The notes beneath the pieces are model-generated. The model saw nothing but the letters and a program-made list of their open reading frames with translations. It was not told the DNA's origin and made no database searches. Below, one piece after another: positions 52,134 through 62,312 of a stretch of DNA of 64,000 nucleotides. Made by a program: the position numbers and the translations under genes. Position 1 is the stretch's first letter, and the number at the start of each line of letters is the position of its first letter. The stretch is from Castor canadensis (taxonomy: Eukaryota > Chordata > Mammalia > Rodentia > Castoridae), in the NCBI RefSeq assembly GCF_047511655.1, contig NC_133398.1, forward strand, positions 39,375,638 through 39,439,637. The letters are read 5' to 3'.

Positions 52134-52559
52134 GGTGTTTGTTGTTATCTCCCCTTTTGCATTCCTGATTCTACTAATTTGGGTTTTTTCTCTCCTTATT
52201 TTAGTCAGGTTTGCCAGTGGTCTGTCGATCTTGTTTATTTTTTCAAAGAACCAACTTTTTGTTTCATTAATTCCTTGTATGTTTTTTTTTGGTTTCTATT
52301 TCATTGATTTCAGCTCTTATTTTTATTATTTCTCTCCTTCTATTTGTTTTGGGATTTGCTTGTTCTTGTTTTTCTACGAGTTTGAGATGTATCATTAGGT
52401 CATTGATTTGGGATCTTTCAGTTTTTTTAATATATGCACTCATGGCTATAAATTTTCCAATAAATATTTGAATGAAAAGAGTACTCTACAAAACTTCAAC
52501 AAGTATCATTCTACTTAATGTTGACAAAGTGGGCAGGGAATAAGGATCTGTGTGTTCAT

Positions 52560-52705
52560 AAAAAAAAAGGTTGGGGCATAGAGAAGGGGAGTTAAGAGAG
52601 TAATAAAGGGGTAAATTTGATCAAAGTACATTATATGCATGTATGGGAATATCTCATTGAAACCCTTTTGTACAATTAGTTTACATTAACAAAAAAGAAG
52701 AAAAA
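52560..52705 (+). mobile_element. Unnamed A-tailed retroposon, copy B
   Basis: Purine-rich start, then gtaaatttgatcaaagtaca, gaatatctcattgaaaccc and an A-rich end. It appears to be a diverged relative of the copies at 19820 and 24768. Confidence 0.45.
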
Positions 52706-52827
52706 GGATTAAAAGGAAATCTACCAAAATATCAACAGTAGTGGTCATGGAGGGGAAATGGTTCCTTCAGGGTTTTTTAGACTTACTTGTATTTTAAGTA
52801 ATTGAATATTAAAAGAAAAGGATCTGA

Positions 52828-53036
52828 GCCAGGCACCTGTGGTTCATGTCTATAATCCTAGCTGCTCAGAAGGCAGCCATCAGGAGATCAAGAGGATTGC
52901 AGTTCATGGCCAGCCCACAAATAGTTCACAAGGTCCCATCTCCAAAATAACCAGAGCAAAATGGACTGGAGGTGTGGTTCAAGTGGTAGAGTGCCTGCTT
53001 TGCCAGCATGAAGCCCTGAGTTCAAAACCCAGTCCT
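52828..53036 (+). mobile_element. B1-ID dimeric SINE joined to a retroposon tail
   Basis: Forward dimer. Its left flank AAAAGGATCTGA (52816-52827) reappears only at 53863-53874, after a 133-bp non-SINE tail ending in poly-A. Confidence 0.75.
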
Positions 53037-53062
53037 GAGGGTGAATAAAGGAGAATTATGGA

Positions 53063-53744
53063 ACTAGGCAAGCTGAGTGCTGTTGGCTCACCTATAATCC
53101 TAGCTACTCAGGAGGCAGAGATCAGTGGGATTGTGGTTTGAAGTCAGCCCCAGCAAATAGTTTGCGAGACCTTGTCTCAAAAAACCCTATCACAACTTTG
53201 ATCACAAGATAAAAGCGAGAGCATACAAGGGAGATATGAGGATAGGTAAGACACCTAAAAAACTAGATAGCATTTGTTACCCTCAACGCAGAGAAACTAA
53301 AGCAGATACTTTAAAGCAACTGAGGCCAATAGGAGAAGGAGATCAGGAACTAGAGAAAAGGTTAGTTCAAGAAGAATTAACTTAGAAGGTAACACACATG
53401 CACAGGAAATCAATGTGAGTCAACTCCCTGTATAGCTATCCTTATCTCAACTAGCAAAAACACTTGGTCCTTCCTATTATTGCTTATACTCTGTCTACAA
53501 CAAAGTTAGAGATAAGGGCAAAATAGTTTCTGCCAGGTATCAAGGGGGCGGGGGGAGAGGGAGGGGGCGGGGTGGAGGGTAAGAGATGGGGTGGGGGGAG
53601 GGGGGAGAAATGACCCAAACATTGTATGCACATATGAATTTAAAAAAAAAAAAGGGAAAAAAAAAAAACCTGTCACAAAAAAGGGCTGGTGGAGTGGCTT
53701 AAGGTGCTGGCCCTGAGTTCGAATCCCAGTACTGGAAAAAAAAT
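53063..53744 (+). mobile_element. B1-ID dimeric SINE split by an L1 3' end
   Basis: Outer TSD GAGAATTATGGA at 53051-53062 and 53745-53756. SINE sequence is 53063-53194 and 53661-53744; the middle is L1. Confidence 0.9.
53195..53660 (+). mobile_element. L1 3' UTR fragment inserted in a SINE
   Basis: Matches, in reverse, the 3' UTR of the large L1 (49045-49475), including gcatttgttaccctcaacgc-like unique text, the G-rich tract at about 53543-53608 and the end caaacattgtatgcacatat. AAAAAACCCTATCACAA / AAAAAAAACCTGTCACAA flanks it. Confidence 0.9.
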
Positions 53745-53756
53745 GAGAATTATGGA

Positions 53757-53862
53757 TGAGGTGAATTCAGCTATGATATATTGTAAAAACTTTGGTCAAT
53801 GTCACAATGTACCCCCAGAAAAATGACAAAAACCCCATCCTATCCCCTCCTGCAAAAAAAAA
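53757..53862 (+). mobile_element. Unnamed A-tailed retroposon, copy C
   Basis: gaattcagctatgatatatt, then caatgtcacaatgtaccccc and an A13 tail. It seems fused to the SINE that starts at 52828. Confidence 0.5.
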
Positions 53863-54259
53863 AAAAGGATCTGAAATTTTAAGTTTTGTTTTCTATTTTT
53901 AACAAATTTCTACTCCAAGGTAGACAGTTATGTCTGCTTGACTAGTTTGGCTATGCATTCACAAATATTTAAATTTTTGGTTAGGTAAACATTAATGTTC
54001 CCAATCACTGGTTCACATTGCCAGATTTTCAGTGTAGTAGTAAGTGAGAGGTCAGTGGGCACTGGGTGATCCCAACCTATCACCAGCAAGGGCAGTTGCA
54101 CAGCAGACAAAAATGGAATTAGAAAACCAAACCATTTGTAAAGGAGCGGCCACATGCTTACGTTTGTGAAGACTGCCCTGTGTGCACCAGTATTATCACT
54201 CATTTTCAACCAGTTTATCAGTTTCACCAAATTAGTTTTTTTCTATTTTACTTATTTAC

Positions 54260-54350
54260 TATTATTATTGTTTTGATAGTACTGGAACTTGAATTCAGGG
54301 CCTCATGCTTGCTAGGCAGGCACTCCACCGCTTGAGTTATTCTGCCAGAC
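54260..54350 (-). mobile_element. ID-like SINE
   Basis: Reverse: gatagtactggaacttgaat through gagttattctgccagac; 'caccaaat' flanks both sides. Confidence 0.88.
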
Positions 54351-54627
54351 CACCAAATCAGTTTTGACCTAATGGTCTGCTGCTGCCTTTACATCCCTTT
54401 TCTGGATACTTTCTTGATGTCAGAGCAGCTGAGTGGAGGAATCAGTCCTCCAACCCTGTCTCACAGATGGGGAAACAGGCCTGAGGCAGGGACTGAGCCA
54501 AGGTTGTACAGAGAATTGGATGTCAGTGAGGACTCAATCCCAGCTCAGTATGCAAGGCCTCAGAGGGGTCTTCACTACAGCATAGAAAGAGAAAATGCCA
54601 GATTTAGCAAATAAAAACATAGACACG

Positions 54628-54720
54628 TGGGGCTGGAGGCAAGGCTCAAGTGGTAGAGCATCTGCCTATCAAGTGCAAGGCTCTGATTTCAAACCCCAGT
54701 ACCACCAACTAAATAAAATT
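54628..54720 (+). mobile_element. ID SINE
   Basis: Forward: ggggctggaggcaaggctca, ttcaaaccccagtaccacc. Confidence 0.92.
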
Positions 54721-54737
54721 ACACACATACACACTCA

Positions 54738-54798
<61 letters not shown>

Positions 54799-54808
54799 GG
54801 AGAGAGAT
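54720..54808 (+). repeat. (CA)n-(GA)n compound microsatellite
   Basis: CA run, CT interruption, pure CA, then about 16 GA units; grown from the tail of the ID element before it. Confidence 0.95.
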
Positions 54809-54829
54809 GCCCAGTTAAATATGAATTTC

Positions 54830-54912
54830 AAGGACTGGGGGTATGTCTCATGGTAGAGTGTGTGAGAGGCCATGGTTTTGCTCCCCAGCACACACATACA
54901 TACAAAAAAATT
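54830..54912 (+). mobile_element. ID-like SINE, internally deleted
   Basis: Forward: gactgggggtatgtctcatg, gttttgctccccagcacac. Confidence 0.8.
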
Positions 54913-55560
54913 TAGAGAAACATGAATAATTTTTAGTGTAAGTATATCCTAAGTATTGCAAATACTGTTTCTCTGAAACTCAAATTTAACTGAGCATTTT
55001 TTATTTTATCTGGTAATGCTACTCAGAGCCCATCCTGTGAAGACAGGACCCTGGCTGTCCCCTCTTTGACCCCCCACTATCCTCATTGGCCTTGTCCAGA
55101 CTAACATGCAGAATTACTAACTCTGACGACACTCCCACCCTCCTGGCCCCTGTAGCTGCCTCTCCTCTCTCCACCGTTGAACTTTCTGCCTCCTTAGCCT
55201 CTGCATTTTAAGCACGATGGCCACCCTCCCTGCTCACCAGCTCATTAAGGCAGCTCTCTGCATTCACCTGTCTCGCTGGCCTCTTACCAGCTCTCAACTC
55301 TGGGGCCACAGCTACCTTCTGGCTCCTGTCAGCCTCTGGACAGCCCAGTGTCTGAGTTTCCATGTCTGTCTCACCCACTGTTCCTCAGTCTTTCTCCTGT
55401 TTCACCAGTCCTGTCTCTGTCTGTTAACCAGCTCCCAGTGCTGGACCTGATCAATCCAATGGACTCCTGAGGTCAAAGCCCAGGAATGACAGCTCTTGTT
55501 CCTTGTTCCTTCTCTAGCTTGGTCCTCCCTCCTCTAGAACCCAGACCCAACCATGTCCCT
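54913..55560. other. Unassigned, C-rich DNA
   Basis: No gene recognised; parts may be very old L2. Confidence 0.35.
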
Positions 55561-55745
55561 ACCTGCTGACACATGGGACCTCAGGGACCCCGGCTGGGAA
55601 ACTTCACTCTACTTCTTGCTAAGAACACTTTGGAGACTTGTTGGCCCTTAGCATAAAGTCCAAACCAGACAAAGCCCTTCATGGAATCCCAGTTTTCTGC
55701 AAGCCACTCTGTTCCCCAAAATAGGTTAGGGTTTCACAACCCCAT
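55560..55745 (+). mobile_element. L2-like remnant
   Basis: cccttagcataaagtccaaa and 'caaagcccttcatgga' are L2 words. Confidence 0.55.
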
Positions 55746-55774
55746 TGGGCTTCAAGTGGTTTCAAATGTCATGG

Positions 55775-56094
55775 TTCTTTTTGCCCAGGCCGGCCTCAAA
55801 CCACGATCCTCCTACCTCTGTCTCTTGAGTAGCTGGGATTACAGGTGTGAGTCACATGCCTGCTCCTTCCAGCTCTCTCTCTCTCTTTTTTTTTAATTTT
55901 CTGTATTACCTTGCTAGTCAAGTGCTCTACCACTCAAGTCACACCTCTAGCTCTTTTTCAAAAAAATTATATATATATATATATATATATATTATTTTCC
56001 TAGTTCACTATTTTTTCAGTATTGGGTTTGGAACTCAGGGCTTCATGCTTGCTAGGCAGGTGTTCGACAGCTTGAGCCACTCCACCAGCCCTCC
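55775..56094 (-). mobile_element. Reverse SINE fragments around an (AT)n run
   Basis: 55775-55862 B1-type half; 55880-55960 ID scrap; (AT)n at 55968-55994; 56008-56094 reverse ID monomer. Confidence 0.82.
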
Positions 56095-57298
56095 CAGCTC
56101 ACTTTTAACCTTATCCCTGACCTTGACAGCACACATAGACAGAAATAAAACCAGGTCTCCTCCTCTTCCATGTGCTGTTTCTCCCTTCCTGAGGGAGAAA
56201 AACAGCATCCTGAGCTCACTTGGTATCTGCGCAGGAAGTGAGGGGCACAGCCCCAGGCCTCTGAGGCTGCAGTGAAAGTTCCTTATCAGGAAGCCCTGGC
56301 ACTGCACCCTACCCTGGCTTCTCCCTGCAGTGAGTGGCTGGGTAGATTGGGTTGAGTGTGTCTGGAATGTGGACTGGGGCTGTGCAGGTTCCAGACCAGG
56401 CCTGGTCTTTGGCACCCTCTAGAGGACAGTTTTATTCCCATCTGGGAGCTTTCAGCAACCAAATCCTATACTCTCTTCCATCAAGGGGCTGCTGGCCTCA
56501 GGAGCTCCCTCGACTTACTGCCCACTACTTCAGTGACAAGTGACAAGTGTTCTTATGGTCTCTGCAGATGTCCTTACCATCCCTACAGGTGTCCTTACGG
56601 TCTGCAGGCCTGCAACAACTCTTTCATGCCTCAGCCCTGCATAACCTGCCCAAATCCTCAACTACTGGCCAGGCCCTTACTACAAAGACCTCTTGGACTA
56701 CACCCGGTCCTCAGGCTCCCTGCTGATCCTACCTTAGCAGTCACTGAGCTCTCAAATCCCTGAGCCTGAGCCCCACACTGGGTCAGCTTTGGCTCCTTGC
56801 AAAGCCCTTGATTGCCTTCCTCAGAGGAGGTGTTTTCCTGAGGAAGGTGTCTCCTTCCGGCTTCAGATAGAGGCCCCAGATGGCCAGGCCTGGGTTTCCC
56901 TATCCCCTTTCAGACTGAGGGTTCTTCATATTGAGGGCTCCCTGAGGACTGACCCAGGATCTCCTTCCCCATCCCTCCACCTGCCTCTTGACCTCCAGAA
57001 ATTTCTACCTCTATTTCCCATTCTGCTTACCTCTCCATGTAGGTAGAGGTCAGAAGCCTCTGTCACCTTTCCCAGGCTACCTCAGGCTCTGGCCCCAAAG
57101 ACAGGCCAAACACTTGGCTTGTAAGACCAGTCTTTGGGACTATGAGGTCCAGAGCGCCCATCTGGAGTTCCACCTCTGACCTCACAAGGGCTGCCTCAGA
57201 ATTCAGCCTCTAAGGCACTACTGGCCAGAAGAGAGATGCTATTTTGGGCCGTGTGTCTGGACTTGGCTCAAGTGGCACGGGCCAATCCCCTGTCCTAC
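56095..57298. other. Upstream flank of AQP7
   Basis: About 1.2 kb without SINEs. No exon recognised; it includes the likely distal AQP7 promoter. Confidence 0.45.
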
Positions 57299-57311
57299 TG
57301 ACCTCTCCCCT
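57299..57311 (-). promoter_or_regulatory. AQP7: Candidate PPAR response element (DR1) of AQP7
   Basis: On the minus strand this reads AGGGGA-G-AGGTCA: two hexamer half-sites in direct repeat with one base between, the DR1 layout bound by PPAR/RXR. One half-site is perfect and the other differs at two positions. A PPAR element in the proximal promoter is established for mammalian AQP7. It lies about 1.1 kb before the coding ATG exon and just ahead of a possible non-coding first exon. Confidence 0.55.
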
Positions 57312-57374
57312 GGAGGAGCTGAAGCAGCACTCAGGCCCGCCCTAGGGAGGGCTGAGAGGCAGGCTCTAGACTAA

Positions 57375-57507
57375 GGACACAGAGATAGCAGAGCCCCAGC
57401 TGGAGGTGCAGTCAGTGCCTGGGACAGTCATGGAGGAACAAGATCAAGGCCTGCTTTAACCAAGGAGTCTCCGAGTCAGAGGCTGAGAAACAAGACACTT
57501 CAGCAGA
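57375..57507 (+). other. AQP7: Possible non-coding first exon of AQP7
   Basis: A GC-moderate block downstream of the DR1 site that ends at a consensus donor GTGAGT (57508). A spliced 5' UTR exon is expected because the ATG exon has a splice acceptor before it. The start is a guess and no TATA box is seen. RNA evidence would decide it. Confidence 0.3.
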
Positions 57508-57644
57508 GTGAGTGGGGTTCTACGCAGGCTGGAGCAGGGTGGCTTCTTCAGAGTGCAAACCTGGAAGGGCCATTCCCTGAAGATTGTACAGGTGGGATTG
57601 TTTAGGAAAGGAGCCCCAGCTGGAAGTTGAAGACTCAGCTTTCT

Positions 57645-57730
57645 GTTCTGGTTCAGTCCTGTGTTGCTGTGTGTCATAGGCACATCTAACCCTCTCTCTG
57701 GGCCTCAGTGTCCTTATCTGTAAGTTGGCT
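57645..57730 (+). mobile_element. MIR remnant
   Basis: ctgggcctcagtgtccttat is the MIR core; it lies inside the likely AQP7 5' intron. Confidence 0.55.
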
Positions 57731-58410
57731 GTTGGCAGGACCAGAGACTGGGAGGATGTATTGGACTGGGTTGTCAGCAGAGCATGGGGATGGGAGGAGG
57801 AGAGAACTGAAGACCAATTCCACTGGACCAAGCAGAAGGAGGCCAATCAGAGATGGGTCAACTGCTGGTTTAGCCACTGGAGTGCTTTCTCCCTGGATTC
57901 CCACTCAGAGGCTGGGGCTGGGCTGGAGGGTGTCTGCATTCAGTTTTGGGGATGTGAATTTGTGCTGCAGCTAGAGGGAATTGGGCGAGAGAGTGAGGAC
58001 ACACAGGATGAGGAAAACTCAAGGGTTACCTATATGCTGTCGGTTTGAGAGGAGGATGGGTATACAAGGGAAGTTTAAAGAGAAGTGGGACTGTAGACTT
58101 TGGGCATCATTCTGTCCAAAGCTGGGTGGCTTGCAGACTTGGGAAGGCCAAGGGGAACTCTGAAAGGTCTGATCCAGGGTCCAGGGTCCTGAAGCCAGCA
58201 TGGGCATAGGGGGTGGAACTCTAGGGCCTCTCTCCATTGGCTGAGGCACACTCACTCCTCCCTATCCCTCTCTGCCAACTTGGCTGGGTTGAGAGAATGG
58301 CATTAGCAGGCACTGCCTGGTGGGTCTCCCCTGGGGAACTGAGGTCTGATGGGAAGGTGGGGCCAAGTTCTATATCCCCCAGCTGTAGTGACCTCTCTTT
58401 GGCTTCACAG

Positions 58411-58461
58411 TATCTAAAAACCTGAAAGATAAAATATGGCTCAAGCAGGCAGGAAAAAGCG
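58411..58461 (+). CDS. AQP7: AQP7 first coding exon (5' UTR part 58411-58435)
   Basis: The acceptor CTTCACAG ends at 58410. There are 25 nt of UTR, then ATG at 58436, eight codons and two bases of a ninth, then donor GTAAGT at 58462. The protein start MAQAG resembles human MVQAS. Confidence 0.85.
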
Positions 58462-60810
58462 GTAAGTACCCCACTCTATCCATCCCCCTGGCCTGGTGTA
58501 CCTCAGTGACTTCCCTGCTGCTCCCCCAGATCCTCTGCTTCCCACTTACCCAGTAGCCCACCTACCCTCCAGAAGAAGGGCCCCTCCCACCTGTCTCTTG
58601 TGCCCCATAGCACAGCCAAGCACAGGCTGGACTTTGGGGAGAGGGGAGGCTGCAAAAGACCTGGATGGGGGCCCAGGGTTGGTCAGTGGATTCTGACTGC
58701 TCTTGTGGAGGTGGTTAACAGCTGAACTGAACTCACCACCTCCTGGCTTCTCAGGTGCAGCTCTATTTGGGATGAAGCAAGAGCCAAAATCTTTGCACTG
58801 GCCAACACTCTGCTTGTCTAGTTCCCTTTACCTCTCTGCCCCCCTGCCCAAAGCCTCACTCTCCCTGCTCCGGCCACACTAACCTCTTTTGCTTTCGCAG
58901 ACATGCTCAGAGGCCTTCAGCGACTAATCCTTCTGCCTGAGGTGCTCTTCCTGAAGTTATCCATGTGGCTCATTCCTTCACCTCCTCCATGTCTGTTAGA
59001 ATGTCACCTTCTCCATGAGGCTTACCCCTACCGCCCTATTTGAAACCATATTCCATGCCCAGCCCCTGCTCTCCCAATTCCCTTTCCCTGCCTTATTTTC
59101 CCATAAGACTTCTAAAATTTACATACACTTCCTTTTTCTTTTCTTTCTTTTTTTGGGGTTTGAACTCAGGGCCTTACCTGCTAGGCAGGTGCTCTACCAC
59201 TTGAGCCACTCTGCCAGTCATTTTTTGTGGTGGGTATTTTTCAGATAGGCTCTCTCAAACTATTTGCCTGGGCTGTCCTTGAACCATGATCTTCATCTTC
59301 CTGATTTCTGCCTCTTGAGTAGCTAGGATTAGAGGTGTGAGCCACCAGCACTTGGCTTATCACTTGCTTATTGCATTCCATTGCTGTCAGCTCCATGCGA
59401 GCAGAAATATTTGTCTGTTAGTGCCCTCTTGGATGGAGAGACTAAGTGGATTCCCCTCTATACTGTTGACATTGCTGTCTCCAACCTACATCTCCCTCCT
59501 GGGTTTTAGATCCTGTTTCCAAAGATCTGCTGGTATCCCATAGGCACCAGATTCCAGTAGAAAACAGCTTCCTCTGTTCTCCCCAAGCCTACTCCTTCTC
59601 CTGTGGTCTCAGCTCAGCTAGGGGTTCCCTTCTCCTTAGTTGCTCAAGCCAGAAGTCAAGGCCACATCTTTGATGTTTCCCTCTCCAACATACCTCACAT
59701 TTAGACTAATCCTAAAATATAGAATGTGTGCACTTCCTTCCATTGTTTCTATCAACACCCTACTTCCCCATGGCTGATGTAACCACCACTTGCCCTCTTC
59801 TTCCTCTTTATTCTCCAGACCTCTGTACCTTCCCCAACATGACGGTGGGGCCTGAAATTCACTTCTTCACTTTTCATCTATCTGTTCATCCAACCAAGCA
59901 TTCATTGAACAAATGTTTGTCAAGTGCCGGGCACTGTAGGAAGCTTTGGGATCTAGTTGAAAGGAAGAAACAGATTCCCCAGTTCTCATTCACTTACCAA
60001 TCTTTACCGTACCACTTCTACAGGCCTGGCACTGTGGCACTGAGAATGAACCAGGAAGAAAGACTGAGTACCTCCTTTCATCCCTCCTCTCTTGCTCATC
60101 TAGTTATTCACTCACTTACTTACTCACTCAAAAATGTCTCTTTGTGCTGACCTGGTTGCAGAACCTGGTGCATTTTGCTGGCTCCCCTCATCTATGGTAG
60201 AGCCTGGTATACATTCCAAGACTCAGTACTGTTTATAGAGGCCGGAATCAGACTTTGCCATATTCCATGCAGTTTGCAGCATGCCTTGTGTTGCCAGGCC
60301 CTGGCCTGTGACCACCAGCTCTGGCTTCTGCAGATAGGCAGACAGACAACTGAGCTCTCTCCTACCTTGCTCTCCCCAGTGGCTCCCCATCACTGCACAT
60401 TGCATTTTCAGCTCCCCAGTTGCCCCCTCTGCATTGGTGCTCCCTTCTTACTTGTCCAGTCCTGGCTGGAAGGAAGAAGAGGCCTGGATGGACCAACTGC
60501 TCCAGTTCCTCTCCATGTCCCCGTGACATTCAGGAGTTTCCCATCTCAGCTTTCCCAGCTGCTCTGGGCATGAGGAGGTGTACGTGAGAGGCTGCTGGGT
60601 TACCCATTAACTCAGCCATGACTTGAACAGCCGATGGGCAATAGGCGGACTTAAGTCTTCTTTCTGTTCATGGGCTCGGGCTGCTACTGCTTCAGGTCTA
60701 CTCACAACTCCAAGATGGTCTCATCCCTGCTGGCAAGAATACAAGCAATACTGCAGAAGGAGATGGTGCGAGAGTTCCTGGGAGAGTTTATGAGCACATA
60801 TGTCATGATG
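58436..60810 (+). CDS. AQP7: Aquaporin-7 (aquaglyceroporin), N-terminal part only
   Basis: AQP7 exports glycerol from fat cells and also acts in kidney proximal tubule and sperm. Two coding exons are visible: 58436-58461 and 60696-60810. They join through a split Arg codon (CG|G) to 47 residues beginning MAQAGRKKR and ending STYVMM, closely matching the human AQP7 N-terminus, including the KMV and MVREF motifs before helix 1. Both splice donors (GTAAGT, GTGAGT) and acceptors (CACAG, TTCAG) are good. The second exon ends in phase 0 at the same position as AQP3 exon 1, as expected for paralogues. The NPA-type motifs and all later exons lie beyond position 64000; I found no further exon in 60811-64000. 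The ATG at 58436 has A at -3 and G at +4. The second in-frame ATG at 60715 also has a strong context and matches the mouse start as I recall it. Confidence 0.9.
58870..59470 (+). mobile_element. L2 3' region interrupted by a SINE
   Basis: aatgtcaccttctccatgag and 'ccctgccttattttcccat' before the SINE; 'ttatcacttgcttattgca' and 'gcagaaatatttgtctgtt' after it. Confidence 0.75.
59130..59357 (-). mobile_element. B1-ID dimeric SINE inside L2
   Basis: Reverse: ttttggggtttgaactcagg through gagccaccagcacttggc. Confidence 0.92.
59471..60695. other. Rest of AQP7 intron 1
   Basis: Mostly unassigned; a MIR-like end lies at 59895-59950 (caagcattcattgaacaaat) and L2-like words near 59640-59700. Confidence 0.4.
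60696..60810 (+). CDS. AQP7: AQP7 second coding exon
   Basis: 115 bp. Codons 9-47, including KMV at 15-17 and MVREFLGEFMSTYVMM leading into helix 1. Acceptor TTCAG and donor GTGAGT at 60811. Confidence 0.93.
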
Positions 60811-61252
60811 GTGAGTGGGTGGGTGGGGCACAGCAAGGGTAGTCCATGAATCCCTCTGACACATGGGCATGTCATTCCTTCCTCTGCAACTGATGTGGGA
60901 GCCTGGGAAAGCAGTAGAGGAAAGTAAAGAGAGAGACCTTTCTTACCAAGTATTTTTGGGGATAGAAAAGGATCATAATATGCCAGGATAGAGTGAAACC
61001 ATGGGGTGGGGGGCTGGGGGGCATGACTGGAGTGGCGAGAAGGAAAACTGAGGGTAAAAAGATTGATGAAAACCTTGAATATCAGGCTTTGAGAATTAAT
61101 CCTGCAGACAATGAAGACATTGAAGGATAATAAGCAGGGGAATTGCATGGCTGAATTTGGATTTTAGAAGGCAATTGTATATGCAGTGTGGCACCTAAGC
61201 AAGACAAGGAAGGCTGGAGGGAAAAGAGCCAATTAAGAGATTGTTATCTTAG

Positions 61253-61437
61253 CTGGATGCTGGTGGCTCACATTCTGTAATCCTAGCTACTCAGGAGGCA
61301 GAGATCAGGAGGCTCACCGTCGAAGCCAGCCCAGGCAAATAGTTTGCGAGACCCTATTTCAAAAAAACCCATCACAGAGTGGCTGGAGGTGTAGGCTCTG
61401 AGTTCAAACCCCAAAACTGCCAAAAAAAAAAAAAAAG
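61253..61437 (+). mobile_element. B1-ID dimeric SINE
   Basis: Forward dimer with a slightly shortened linker and an A14 tail. Confidence 0.92.
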
Positions 61438-61924
61438 GGAGACTGTTGTCATGACGTAGGGTAGAGAGAGGATGGTGATGGAGCTGGGGATGTGGAAGAG
61501 TTGTAGACAATGGATCAAGGAGACACTGCAAGAAGCAACAGATAGGGGGTAAGCTCTGAGGGGCCATTCTGGAGCATGGGCTCAGCATAGAGCCAGAGGT
61601 GAAGTTGGTTTAGACTCAGTCAGATGAAATGCAGGTGGAGCAATCCAGGAGGTAACAAAGTGCTTGGGCTGGAAGAAATAGGGGAAGTTTATTAGAATAT
61701 GGATGGTGGTTATAAAAATTGTCCAGAGAGAATTTATGTGTGTGGTTTTGTCTCTGAACACTTGGATTCTTATCCTGACCCTGCTACTGAGTCAACAGCA
61801 GTGGGCAGGTTTCTCCTTGGCTCCAAACCTGTCACCTAATACTGAAGTATAGAATCCAGACTTCATGGCCTTTGGAGTTGGGTTTGAGTTCCTGCTGTCT
61901 TCTAGCTGTGTGATGTTCCACAAG
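61438..61924. other. Unassigned intronic DNA
   Basis: 61850-61920 is MIR-like (ctagctgtgtgatgttcca). Confidence 0.4.
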
Positions 61925-61927
61925 CTT

Positions 61928-62312
61928 TTTTTTGCAGGGGGAGACTGGGGTTTGTACTCAGGGTTTTTATTTATTTATTTGCTGTAGTGGGGGTTGAACT
62001 CAGGGCCTACACCTTGATTCACTCCACCAGCCCTTTTTTGTTATGGATTTTTTTGAGATAGGGTCGCACGAACTCTGCCCAGGCTGGCTTTGAACTTGAG
62101 CCTCCTGATCTCTGCTTCCTGAGTAGCTAGGTGAACTTAGGGTTTTGAGTTTGCAAAACATGTATTCTATTTCTTGAGTCACCTCTCCAGTCTATTTGTT
62201 TTGGAGATGGGGTCTTGTGAACTATTTGTCAGGTCTGGCCTTGAACCGAGATCCTCCTGATCTCAGTTTACATGTAGCTAGGATTATAGGCGTGGGCCAC
62301 CAGCACCCAACA
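61928..62312 (-). mobile_element. Dimeric SINE with another dimeric SINE inside
   Basis: Outer reverse copy 61928-61967 and 62131-62312; inner reverse copy about 61968-62130. The text tcagggttttt / cttagggtttt at the joins looks like the TSD of the inner insertion. Confidence 0.85.

Larger units (their letters stand above)
49045..52457 (-). mobile_element. 5'-truncated LINE-1, 3.4 kb, with 12-bp TSD
   Basis: CAATAAATATTT is present at 49033-49044 and 52458-52469. On the minus strand the element ends in poly-A at about 49045. The 3' UTR spans about 49045-49500 and includes a G-rich tract at 49081-49140. The rest is ORF2. Recognisable L1 parts, in order on the minus strand: the region before the reverse transcriptase, reverse transcriptase with FADDM box (about 51245), and the C-terminal region with the WENW-like and KRTP-like text. 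ORF1 and the endonuclease part are missing. The frame is broken by a stop at about 51615, a frame change near 51010-51060 and further breaks near 50729 and 50169, so it is inactive. Confidence 0.95.
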
